This document shows positions 1-7,039 of a stretch of DNA of 7,066 nt, piece after piece. Every line of letters starts with the position of its first letter. Within the stretch, counting starts at the first letter, position 1. The stretch is taken from NCBI GenBank assembly GCA_022361535.1, contig JAKSAU010000390.1:1-7066 (forward strand), read 5' to 3'. Under the pieces are notes generated by a model. The model saw only the letters and a list, made by a program, of their open reading frames with translations. It was not told the DNA's origin and searched no databases. Source of the DNA: Desulfobacterales bacterium. GTDB taxonomy: Bacteria; Desulfobacterota; Desulfobacteria; Desulfobacterales; Desulfobacteraceae. The position numbers and the translations under genes were made by a program.

Positions 1-104
1 AACGGGGACCGGGTCTGCACAGCAATGAGATCCACCACCGGAACCTGGTATTCGGATACTTCTTTTTTTAAAATTTCTAAAAATTGTGAAATATCTACGG
101 CCAT
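1..104 (-). CDS. nth: Endonuclease III-like DNA glycosylase, N-terminal fragment (cut by window edge)
   Basis: This is an open frame of 34 complete codons running off the left edge, starting at the ATG at 104-102. It begins MAVDISQFLEILKKEV and ends VVDLIAVQTRSP. An acidic/hydrophobic N-terminal helix followed by a short link into a '(R/K)(S/D)PF' turn is how a subgroup of HhH-GPD endonuclease III proteins opens, just before the 'vLvatiLSarTkD' helix that would lie outside the window. If right, the enzyme removes oxidised pyrimidines and nicks abasic sites in base-excision repair. The catalytic Lys/Asp and the iron-sulfur cysteines are not visible, so the assignment rests on the N-terminus alone. 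The start lies 12 bases after the stop of the DUF554 gene, with only a weak AGG 11 bases upstream, suggesting translation coupled to that gene in a two-gene unit. Confidence 0.5.
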   Translation of the reverse strand, partial: MAVDISQFLEILKKEVSEYQVPVVDLIAVQTRSP

Positions 105-116
105 GTATCAGGCAGC

Positions 117-809
117 CTAAATCAATGTTGTGATAAGGTAATAGACCAGGGGTAAAAAAATGGCAGGAAGCATATTACCAACGGCAATCTTTTTCTCCCG
201 CAGCATGTTTAGGCCGATAGCCAAGATCAGCAAACCGCCTGTGGCTGACATCTGGCTGACCACTGAAGGTATAAGATATGGCTTCATAAAACCTGCTGCC
301 AAAGTGATACTTCCCTGGTAAATTAAAACAGCTGCAGCAGACAACCCGACCCCAACACCCAAGGAAGCTGTTAGGATAATGGAAGTCACCCCATCAAGAA
401 ACGACTTGGCAAACAGGGTATCATGATTGCCAGTAAGACCGCTTTCCAAAGATCCCACAATGGCCATTGAACCAACGCAGAAAAGCAAGGATGCGGTTAC
501 AAATGCTGTGGACAAAGACGTTTTGGAAGATTCAGGCTTAGAAAATTTTTTCTCCAGAAAATCTCCCAGTTTTTTAAGATAGGCTTCGATACCTATGAAT
601 TCACCAATCAAGGCACCGACTGCCAGGCTGATAATAATGACCAGAAGATCCGGGCAGCCAAGAGCGCTTTTCACGCCGATGAGCATAACAGACAGGGCTA
701 TAGCCTGCATAACGGTTTGATTATACCGCTCGGGGATACCGTTTCTAAACAGCATCCCCACGGTTGTCCCGGCCATGATAGCCAGGCAGTTCACAAAAGT
801 TCCCAACAT
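117..809 (-). CDS. DUF554 family integral membrane protein
   Basis: A complete 230-residue protein of the DUF554 family (YdfK/YqgA-like), whose biochemical role is not established. It is nearly all hydrophobic, with likely membrane segments near residues 4-20, 33-50, 53-75, 103-122, 137-165, 190-203 and 210-229, and one charged cytoplasmic-looking loop at 76-100. The family signature is clear: MLGTFVN at the N-terminus with glycine-rich helices, then FCVGSMAIVGSLESGL (110-125) followed by AKSFLDGVTSI (134-144). Length matches the usual 225-240 residues. The ATG at 809 is chosen because MLGTFVN aligns with the normal family start; no good Shine-Dalgarno sequence precedes it, only GGAATTG about 11 bases away. 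It follows a 152-base gap with promoter-like elements and leads into the nth-like gene after 12 bases. A transport role is often supposed for the family, but nothing here proves it. Confidence 0.9.
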   Translation of the reverse strand: MLGTFVNCLAIMAGTTVGMLFRNGIPERYNQTVMQAIALSVMLIGVKSALGCPDLLVIIISLAVGALIGEFIGIEAYLKKLGDFLEKKFSKPESSKTSLSTAFVTASLLFCVGSMAIVGSLESGLTGNHDTLFAKSFLDGVTSIILTASLGVGVGLSAAAVLIYQGSITLAAGFMKPYLIPSVVSQMSATGGLLILAIGLNMLREKKIAVGNMLPAIFLPLVYYLITTLI

Positions 810-843
810 GATAGGGTCGCAATTCCGGATGAGGTTAAAAAAA

Positions 844-852
844 GTACAGTAC
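844..852. repeat. Small palindrome GTACAGTAC within a TACAG tandem
   Basis: GTAC-A-GTAC is a nine-base odd palindrome that is also part of a short direct repeat (GTACAGTACAG). It lies 35 bases before the DUF554 start codon and just downstream of the second promoter candidate, where an operator could sit. It is short enough to be chance and does not match a regulator site I recognise. Confidence 0.2.
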
Positions 853-896
853 AGTTAGGCTATACCAGAAGCTATCTCAAAAAAAATTTTGGTCTT

Positions 897-924
897 ATCT
901 TAGGTTAAGCAACACCGTTATCAA
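897..924 (-). promoter_or_regulatory. Candidate sigma-70 promoter for the DUF554 gene
   Basis: On the minus strand TTGATA (924-919) matches the -35 consensus at five of six bases. It is followed after a 16-base spacer by TAAGAT (902-897), which matches the -10 consensus at four of six. Transcription would start near 890, giving a leader of about 80 bases before the ATG at 809. A second, weaker candidate is an extended -10, TGG-TATAGC (TATAGC at 864-859), with no good -35. These are consensus matches by eye in AT-rich DNA, so either could be chance. Confidence 0.4.
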
Positions 925-961
925 GTTAAAAAGTTTTCTTGAGATGCACCTACCTGCTCTG

Positions 962-1783
962 CTAAATAGTTTCTCGAATATAATTGACTCCATTCTCAAA
1001 CAGCTTGATGCCGGTTGTGATTCCTTCTTCAGGAGCCTTACCTTTCCGTTTGGCTTCTTCTTTTCTTCTGGGCCAATCAGGATGGCTGGTAAAATGGTTA
1101 TAGGCTTCCGGATGTGGCATAAGCCCGAATATCCGGCCTGTGGGATCACATATTCCTGCAATATCGGCTACGGCGCCGTTCGGGTTGGCCGGAAATGCCC
1201 CCCCGGCAGGGTTACCGGCTTGATCTGCGTATTGGAACACGACCTGATTATTGGCAACCAAAGTCTCAATGACCTCGGGTTCTGCGACCACTTTGCCTTC
1301 CCCATGACGAACCGGATAGTCAGATAGACCTAAGCCTTTTGTAAACACACAAGGGCTGCTTTCATTGGGAGCTAAACGAACCCATTGATCCCTGAAGTTT
1401 CCACAGTCATTATAAGTAATTGCAACGGATCTTTTGGTATAATCTCCTTCCAAACCAGGCAAAAGTCCAAGGTTGACCAGGGCCTGAAATCCATTACAAA
1501 TACCAATAACAAGCTTTCCTGCTTCAACAAAATCAAGCAGGTCTTTGCCGATATTATTTTTGAGTTTCAAAGCCTGGATTACACCTGCTCCATGGTCGTC
1601 CCCCCAGGAGAAACCGCCGCCAAAGGCCAGGATCTGGTAGTCTTCAAGGCGTTCTTCTCCTGAAATCAGGGTATTGATATGGACTCTGTGAGCCCTGGCC
1701 CCGGCCTTTTCAAAGGCAAGGGCAGTTTCATTGTCACAATTTAAACCAAAACCGGTAAGTACAAGCGCCTTAACCTCGTTCAT
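962..1783 (-). CDS. purQ: FGAM synthase glutaminase subunit PurQ (long form)
   Basis: Class I glutamine amidotransferase of 273 residues. It hydrolyses glutamine and passes ammonia to PurL for the fourth step of purine synthesis, FGAR to FGAM. The triad is complete: nucleophile Cys96 in GICNGFQAL (94-102), with His224 and Glu226 in MPHPEAYNHF (222-231). The oxyanion region is GGGFSWGDDHGAG (55-67), typical of PurQ. It is longer than the roughly 225-residue PurQ of small PurS/L/Q systems. The extra length includes a basic stretch near 238-250 (RRKEEAKRKGK), and it resembles the glutaminase domain of large one-chain PurL. The ATG at 1783 overlaps the purL TGA by four bases (ATGA), and GGAG (1794-1791) lies seven bases upstream, inside purL. 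The tight overlap points to coupled translation and equal amounts of the two subunits. Confidence 0.95.
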   Translation of the reverse strand: MNEVKALVLTGFGLNCDNETALAFEKAGARAHRVHINTLISGEERLEDYQILAFGGGFSWGDDHGAGVIQALKLKNNIGKDLLDFVEAGKLVIGICNGFQALVNLGLLPGLEGDYTKRSVAITYNDCGNFRDQWVRLAPNESSPCVFTKGLGLSDYPVRHGEGKVVAEPEVIETLVANNQVVFQYADQAGNPAGGAFPANPNGAVADIAGICDPTGRIFGLMPHPEAYNHFTSHPDWPRRKEEAKRKGKAPEEGITTGIKLFENGVNYIRETI

Positions 1784-4782
1784 ATCATTTCTCCAAAGGT
1801 CTTGTTGAATGCCGTATCAAGCGCCTCGACAGTCAGGTCCACCAAGGTCTTTTTATTGCCTGTGATTTTCAGCCGGTCATGTCTGTCCACAACCGATCCG
1901 ATGCAGGCACAAGGCAATCCCTTGCAAAGTTTTTCAAAAGTTTCTTTATTTTCAGGTGCAACAGTTAAAAGGAACCGGCCGGCAGATTCTGAAAATAACA
2001 GTTTTTCATCTGTCAGGTCAGCCTGGTCTTTAACGGGAATTTTATCTAAATCAAGTTCAAGGCCCAAACGACCAGCCATGGCCATAACAGCCAAATGAAC
2101 CCCGATACCGCCCCTTGCCACGGCATGGCAGGAAGCAACAAGTTCTTTATCAATGGCTTTTTCAAGAGCTTTGTACAGCACTTTTGAGCCTGAAAAATCT
2201 ACTTGGGGAACATTCAAACCAGTCTTACCGAACATTTCATAGTATTCCGAGGCCCCCAGTTCATCTCCTGTTTCACCCATTACATACACCAAATCTCCGG
2301 CGATTTTGGGATCCAGGGTAACGCATTTGCCAACCTCATCAACAACAGAGGTGGCTGAGAACTGGACGGTCTCAAGTGCAGACACTTTTGTCCGCTCGCC
2401 AAACGGGCCTTCAAGGTGACCGTCCACATACATGGAATCCTTACCGGACAGCAGAGGAATCTCATATGCCATGCAGGTATCTTTCAATGCCCTGCATGCC
2501 CTGACCAACTGGGCTGCTTTAAATTTACCGTCCGGATTTGTCTTTTCATCAAACCCGATGTTGGGCCAGCAAAAATTATCCAGCCCGCCGATATGGTCAA
2601 AAGAACCGCCCACAGCAATGAGCCGCCTTACTGCCTCGTCAATGGTGCAGGTCATCATATGGTAGGCATCGATCTTAGAATACCAGGGCAAAAGACTCTG
2701 GGAGAAGGCAAGACCTTTTTCGCTTGTGAGTACCGGGCGGGTAACCGATGCATCTGACGGAATATTATGATTCACTCCAACCAGGGGTTTGACCACGGAC
2801 CCACCTTGAACTTCATGGTCGTACTGGCGGATAATCCATTCTTTTGAGCAGATATTGGGTCGGGTCAGCATCTCTTCCAAGATCCCGTTGAAATCCACTG
2901 GAGTGGAAATCACAGGTTCGGTCATGCCGCGGGTTTTTGGCGGGGTCCAGACCGCATCAAACTCCCAGGCAGGAAATCCTTTATCCAGAAGGTCCATATC
3001 CACATAGGCACAGGTTTCATCATTATACTTAATATGAAGCTTGCCTGTATCCGTATATTTACCGATCACTGTGGATTCCACTTCGTGAAGATCGGACAGT
3101 TCCATGAACCGGTCCAAATTTTCAGGTTTAACGGAAATGGTCATCCGCTCCTGGGACTCGGACACCCAAATCTCCCACATATCAAGGCCTTCATATTTGA
3201 GCGGTACCTTTTCCAACCAAACTTCACAACCGTTGGAAAGCATGGCAGATTCACCAACGGAAGAAGACAAGCCGCCGCCGCCATTATCCGTAATAAAAGG
3301 AATCAAACCTTCGTCCCTGCAGACAAGGAGAAAATCATGCATCTTTTTCTGGGTATATGGATCACCGATCTGGACATGCCCTGCAGGCGTATTTTCAGAA
3401 TAGCTTTCAGAAGATGCGGTCACCCCGTGGATACCGTCTTTGCCCACGCGGCCCCCGCTCATGATAATCAGCTCACCAGGGGATGTGGTTTTTTCATGGC
3501 TGGGCTTGCCGTCTACGGTTTTTGGCATGATACCCAAGGCAGTTACAAACACCAGGGCTTTTCCCATATATCCGGGATCAAACAGGGTCTGGCCAAATGT
3601 TGTGGGCACCCCGCTCTTATTACCACCGTCTTTTACTCCTTCGATAACTCCGTCAAGCAGTCGTCTTGGATGAAGGGGCGGTTTTAAGGGGCCGTCATAA
3701 TTCACATCGCCGACGCAGTACCCGAAACTACCCATGAAAAGCTTGGAGCCAAGTCCTGTTCCCATTGGGTCGCGGTAAACACCTACGATACCTGTAATCG
3801 CCCCGCCGTAAGCTTCCATGTTGGAAGGGGAATTGTGGGTTTCACCGGTTACAACGTAATTGTTGTCCTCGTCAAAAGTGCCGACACCGGCGTTATCCCA
3901 AAGAACTGAGACGACCCAGTCTTTTTTGTCTTTCAGTTCCAATGTGGGATCTTTGATGTAGGTTTTAAAAAGAGAATCTTCAATTACAGTCTCACCTGTT
4001 TCAACATCCGTATACCGGAAAACGCCATTGAATGTATTGTGGTTGCAATGGTCTGATCTGGCCTGGGAAATGTACTCAAGCTCAACGTCCGTAGGTTTGC
4101 TCAATCCGACCTCAACACGGTCATTCAAAACTTTTTCATCAAGAAAATAATCACGGATCACAGGGATGTCCCTGGGGTTCAAGGCAAGATTGCGCTCATC
4201 TGAAATCTGTGCCAGCATCTCGTCGGTATCGATATTGACAATATCAAAGCAGGGTTCGTGGTTCAGGATAACCTTGGCAGGTTTTACATCAGCTCCGACC
4301 TTCTTATCCCATTCATCCTTATGAAAAACCTTGAACTGCTGGATAATGGCATTGGAAAGAATTTCAGCTGCAATTTTCTCAACATCCTCACGTGTTAACC
4401 CTTCACCGGTCAAGCAATACCGCTTGGACGTATAGATACCCTCGTCAGCCGTAAATGTCTTGCCCAAGACATCTTTAACCGCTTCCATGGCTGTGGCACC
4501 GGCATTATCCTTTACCCCCGGCCTGAATCCGACCCAGATACACCAGTCAAACGGTATATCCAGAGGATCAAGACTGGAGATCTGGGTAACAGGATTGGTA
4601 AATATTTCCTGCCTTGAGGTGTCCAGGTCTTCCTGGCTCAGATCGGTTTCCATGGTCACGATATGAACACACCGGGCCGTATCTATTTTGATCCCGAAAT
4701 AGGAATCTGCTTTTTTCTTTAATGCCGAGCCTTCGGCATCCCTTAAGTCCTGCTTTAATGTGATCTCGATATTGGAAATCAT
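1780..4782 (-). CDS. purL: FGAM synthase synthetase subunit PurL, with N-terminal tandem PurS-like domains
   Basis: An ATP-dependent amide-to-amidine ligase of 1000 residues that converts FGAR, ATP and ammonia (from PurQ) to FGAM. Residues 1-155 look like two PurS-type repeats: LKQDLRDAEGSAL (9-21) matches FRPGVKDNAGATAM (86-99) in place and pattern. A linker follows, then two AIRS-like halves. First-half motifs are SDHC with catalytic-type His245 (243-246), GETHNSPS (313-320), KSGVPTTFG (389-397) and DNGGGGLSSSVGE (499-511). Second-half motifs are GKDSM (780-784), ARGGIG (889-894) and FSESAGRF (930-937). There is no glutaminase domain; that is the adjacent purQ. The start is set at the ATG at 4782, one base after the rseP stop, because GGTGGA (4792-4787) sits four bases upstream. 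A longer frame from a TTG at 4827 has no ribosome binding site and adds 15 residues inside rseP. PurL in small PurS/L/Q systems is only about 600-740 residues. Confidence 0.95.
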   Translation of the reverse strand: MISNIEITLKQDLRDAEGSALKKKADSYFGIKIDTARCVHIVTMETDLSQEDLDTSRQEIFTNPVTQISSLDPLDIPFDWCIWVGFRPGVKDNAGATAMEAVKDVLGKTFTADEGIYTSKRYCLTGEGLTREDVEKIAAEILSNAIIQQFKVFHKDEWDKKVGADVKPAKVILNHEPCFDIVNIDTDEMLAQISDERNLALNPRDIPVIRDYFLDEKVLNDRVEVGLSKPTDVELEYISQARSDHCNHNTFNGVFRYTDVETGETVIEDSLFKTYIKDPTLELKDKKDWVVSVLWDNAGVGTFDEDNNYVVTGETHNSPSNMEAYGGAITGIVGVYRDPMGTGLGSKLFMGSFGYCVGDVNYDGPLKPPLHPRRLLDGVIEGVKDGGNKSGVPTTFGQTLFDPGYMGKALVFVTALGIMPKTVDGKPSHEKTTSPGELIIMSGGRVGKDGIHGVTASSESYSENTPAGHVQIGDPYTQKKMHDFLLVCRDEGLIPFITDNGGGGLSSSVGESAMLSNGCEVWLEKVPLKYEGLDMWEIWVSESQERMTISVKPENLDRFMELSDLHEVESTVIGKYTDTGKLHIKYNDETCAYVDMDLLDKGFPAWEFDAVWTPPKTRGMTEPVISTPVDFNGILEEMLTRPNICSKEWIIRQYDHEVQGGSVVKPLVGVNHNIPSDASVTRPVLTSEKGLAFSQSLLPWYSKIDAYHMMTCTIDEAVRRLIAVGGSFDHIGGLDNFCWPNIGFDEKTNPDGKFKAAQLVRACRALKDTCMAYEIPLLSGKDSMYVDGHLEGPFGERTKVSALETVQFSATSVVDEVGKCVTLDPKIAGDLVYVMGETGDELGASEYYEMFGKTGLNVPQVDFSGSKVLYKALEKAIDKELVASCHAVARGGIGVHLAVMAMAGRLGLELDLDKIPVKDQADLTDEKLLFSESAGRFLLTVAPENKETFEKLCKGLPCACIGSVVDRHDRLKITGNKKTLVDLTVEALDTAFNKTFGEMI

Positions 4783-4783
4783 T

Positions 4784-5860
4784 TTATCCACCATTGAATA
4801 GTCTGACAATGTCGTTGTAAAAGACAAAAATCATTAACGTCACAAGCACTGCTGCACCGAACTGAATCAGCTTTTCGCGCAGCTTATCACTCACCGGTCT
4901 TCCCATTAGAGCTTCAATGCCGAAAAAGAGCAAATGGCCCCCGTCCAATACCGGGATCGGAAACAGGTTGATGATCCCCAGGTTGACAGAAAGCAGTGCA
5001 ATAAACCATACAAAATTCACCATGCCGGCACGGGCCTGTTCTCCGGCCATCTGTGCAATCATAAGCGGTCCGCCTAAATTATCGGCAGAGACCGTGCCGT
5101 TTATCATTTTAACCACCGAGAGAACGGTAAGTTTAACCAAACCAAAGGTGTCAGCAATTGACTTGCCCAAGGCCTGGATGGGATTCAAGCTTTGATGAAA
5201 GGTTTCTCCAGTGCCGATGATACCAATTACGTATCTGTCGACTGGCTCTCCAAATAGATTTTTTCCTTCCCGGACCTCAGGGGTAATTAAAAATGCCTTT
5301 ACCTCCCCTTCACGTTCAACCAGGATATCCACGGGGCTGCCGCCGGTTTCGGATATGATTTGTGGGATATCATCAAAGGATTTAATTGGAATCCGGTTAA
5401 CTTCCTTGATAATATCCCCTTTTTTAAGACCTGCTTCCAGGGCTGGACTGTTCTCTACCACCTCACCCACATGGGGCTGGGCCATGTAAATGCCCGATAT
5501 CTGGTAGAGCAGGTAAAAAATCAGGATAGCCAAAAGAAAATTAAACGCTGGGCCTGCGGCCACAATAGCAGTCTTTTTACCCAAACTTTTATGTGTGAAG
5601 GAAAGGTGTCTGTCTTCGGGGTTCATATCTTCAGCTGCCCCTGGTTCTTCACCCATCATTTTCACATATCCGCCCAAAGGAATGGCAGATATGCAATATT
5701 CAGTTCTACCGTATTTTTTTCTCAGAATCTTGGGGCCGAACCCCAGGGAAAAAACCTCGACGCCAACTCCGCAGAGTCGTGCCAGAAGAAAGTGCCCAAG
5801 TTCATGAACAAATACAAGGACGCCTATAACAATAACAAATGCCACAGCAGAGTGACCCAT
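4784..5860 (-). CDS. rseP: Site-2 intramembrane zinc metalloprotease RseP (M50 family)
   Basis: A 358-residue inner-membrane protease. Zinc-binding HELGH (19-23) sits in the first membrane helix, followed by GPAFN (103-107) in the second. The third zinc ligand is Asp306 in NLFPIPVLDGG (298-308), so the active site is complete. Likely membrane helices are near 4-24, 98-120, 283-300 and 332-350. A single PDZ domain spans about 127-195 (GLKKGDIIKEVN at 144-155), whereas E. coli RseP has about 450 residues and two PDZ domains. The family cleaves anti-sigma factors and leftover signal peptides within the membrane; the substrate here is unknown because no rseA-like gene is in the window. The ATG at 5860 has GAGGTG (5868-5863) close upstream and lies 18 bases after the dxr stop. 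The C-terminal codons contain the purL ribosome binding site. Confidence 0.95.
   Translation of the reverse strand: MGHSAVAFVIVIGVLVFVHELGHFLLARLCGVGVEVFSLGFGPKILRKKYGRTEYCISAIPLGGYVKMMGEEPGAAEDMNPEDRHLSFTHKSLGKKTAIVAAGPAFNFLLAILIFYLLYQISGIYMAQPHVGEVVENSPALEAGLKKGDIIKEVNRIPIKSFDDIPQIISETGGSPVDILVEREGEVKAFLITPEVREGKNLFGEPVDRYVIGIIGTGETFHQSLNPIQALGKSIADTFGLVKLTVLSVVKMINGTVSADNLGGPLMIAQMAGEQARAGMVNFVWFIALLSVNLGIINLFPIPVLDGGHLLFFGIEALMGRPVSDKLREKLIQFGAAVLVTLMIFVFYNDIVRLFNGG
4787..4792 (-). promoter_or_regulatory. purL ribosome binding site inside the end of rseP
   Basis: GGTGGA covers the last two sense codons of rseP (Gly-Gly) and stands four bases before the ATG at 4782. The rseP TAA (4786-4784) falls between them, so a ribosome finishing rseP stops at the purL start site. 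This decides the start in favour of 4782 over the ATG at 4794 and the TTG at 4827. Confidence 0.6.
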
Positions 5861-5878
5861 AGCACCTCGCTAGTTGAT

Positions 5879-7039
5879 TTACGATAAACGGCTGATCAGG
5901 GAACCTGCTTTTTCCCTGGCCCAGCAATCGGCCTCAATAATACCTGAAAGCTCAGGATTGTCAATGCAGGTGTGGGCGCCCATGACCTTAGAAATAAGGG
6001 TAAAAATATCCTGAAATCCAATGCGTTCGTGAAGGAAGGCATCAACGGCTATTTCATTGGCCGCGTTCATCACAGCAGGCAACGTCCCCCGTTGCCGACA
6101 GGCCTCAAAAGCAAACTCAAGGGAAGGAAATTTCTTAGTGTCAGGCGCTTCAAACGTCAGGCTGCCCAAGGCTGCAAAATCAGGGAACCCAAGATCAATA
6201 TCCAACCGGGCCGGTAATGAAAACGCATAGGCAATGGCTTCCATCATATCAGGCTTGCCCATCTGGGCCATAACAGCACCGTCCTTGAATCCGACCATGG
6301 AATGAACAATGCTCTGGGGATGAACCAACACCTCAATTTCATCATGGGCAATGCCGAAAAGCTGCACCGCTTCAACGACTTCAAGCCCTTTATTCATCAG
6401 GGTGGCCGAATCAATGGTTATTTTTGCACCCATGTTCCATGTAGGATGATTCAATGCATCTGCCAGTGTAATGGAACTAAAACTGTCCAGGGACCGTGTT
6501 CTGAAAGGACCGCCTGATGCCGTAAGGAAAATCCTCTTTACATCCCTTTTTCTGTTGCCTTGCAGGCATTGGAATATTGCGGAATGCTCGGAATCTACAG
6601 GCAGGATATCCACACCCTTGTCTTTTGCAGCTGCCATGACCATGTCACCAGCCATAACCAAGGTTTCCTTGTTGGCCAGCGCAATCTGTTTTTGAGCGTT
6701 TATTGCCGCGAGTGCAGGCTTAAGGCCGGCTGCTCCAACCATGGCCAAAAGCACCATGTCTGTGTCATCCCATTGTGCTGCCGTAGTATATCCTTGCTCG
6801 CCCCAAAGAATTTCAGGACAGTATTCACGACTGAGAAGCTTTGATAACTGATCGGCTTTTTTCTGATCCAACACCGCTACCATGGCCGGTTTGAACTCTT
6901 TGACCTGATCAGCCATCAACTCGATGTTGTTGGCACCGGTAAGACAGGCAACATTAAACCGGTCCGGGTGCATCCGGACTATTTTTAAGGCTGAGGTTCC
7001 GATGGAGCCGGTGGAACCAAGAATGGACAATGACTTCAT
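5879..7039 (-). CDS. dxr: 1-deoxy-D-xylulose 5-phosphate reductoisomerase
   Basis: A complete 386-residue cytosolic enzyme that rearranges and reduces DXP to MEP with NADPH, the committed step of the MEP isoprenoid pathway. The N-terminal Rossmann motif is GSTGSIG (8-14) and LANKETLV lies at 121-128. The metal site is complete: Asp149 and Glu151 in DSEHSAI (149-155), plus Glu220 in MNKGLEVVEA (215-224). Substrate phosphate and backbone contacts are in TASGGPFR (173-180) and in the flexible-loop region NHPTWNMG (197-204). Length is normal for the family (about 380-400). The ATG at 7039 gives the expected 'LSILGSTGSIG' opening and overlaps the TGA of the upstream frame as ATGA. No clear Shine-Dalgarno sequence precedes it, so translation is probably coupled to the upstream gene. 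No residue looks damaged. Confidence 0.97.
   Translation of the reverse strand: MKSLSILGSTGSIGTSALKIVRMHPDRFNVACLTGANNIELMADQVKEFKPAMVAVLDQKKADQLSKLLSREYCPEILWGEQGYTTAAQWDDTDMVLLAMVGAAGLKPALAAINAQKQIALANKETLVMAGDMVMAAAKDKGVDILPVDSEHSAIFQCLQGNRKRDVKRIFLTASGGPFRTRSLDSFSSITLADALNHPTWNMGAKITIDSATLMNKGLEVVEAVQLFGIAHDEIEVLVHPQSIVHSMVGFKDGAVMAQMGKPDMMEAIAYAFSLPARLDIDLGFPDFAALGSLTFEAPDTKKFPSLEFAFEACRQRGTLPAVMNAANEIAVDAFLHERIGFQDIFTLISKVMGAHTCIDNPELSGIIEADCWAREKAGSLISRLS

Larger units (their letters stand above)
810..961. other. Intergenic gap between purQ and the DUF554 gene
   Basis: This 152-base AT-rich gap is the only sizeable non-coding stretch in the window. It holds two promoter-like elements reading toward the DUF554 gene, an eight-T run on the minus strand (886-879) and the small palindrome GTACAGTAC (844-852). 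I looked for an intrinsic terminator for the upstream operon and found none: no GC-rich hairpin precedes the T-run. No tRNA, riboswitch or convincing small ORF is seen. Confidence 0.7.

Noticed and set aside
875..886. T-run on the minus strand as an intrinsic terminator for the purQ operon
   Set aside because: No GC-rich inverted repeat lies directly upstream; only three-base arms such as GTT/AAC could be found, too weak for a terminator.
717..908. Plus-strand frame of 63 codons spanning the DUF554 start and the intergenic gap
   Set aside because: Mostly antisense to the DUF554 N-terminus, with low-complexity composition and no supporting signals.
895..1161. Minus-strand frame of 88 codons overlapping the purQ end and the gap
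   Set aside because: It is out of frame with purQ, overlaps its conserved C-terminus and shows no domain pattern.
944..1327. Plus-strand open frame of 127 codons opposite the purQ 3' end
   Set aside because: It covers the antisense of PurQ catalytic residues and has no recognisable protein features; the opposing frame is a clearly real gene.
3034..3687. Plus-strand open frame of 217 codons
   Set aside because: It lies wholly opposite the conserved middle of purL, has no ribosome binding site I can see, and its translation is rich in Phe, His and Pro without any domain pattern. It is an antisense shadow.
4783..4827. Longer purL N-terminus from a TTG at 4827 or the ATG at 4794
   Set aside because: The TTG has no Shine-Dalgarno sequence and the extra residues are only the shadow of the rseP C-terminus. 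The ATG at 4782 has GGTGGA at good spacing and puts the PurS-like repeat right at the start.
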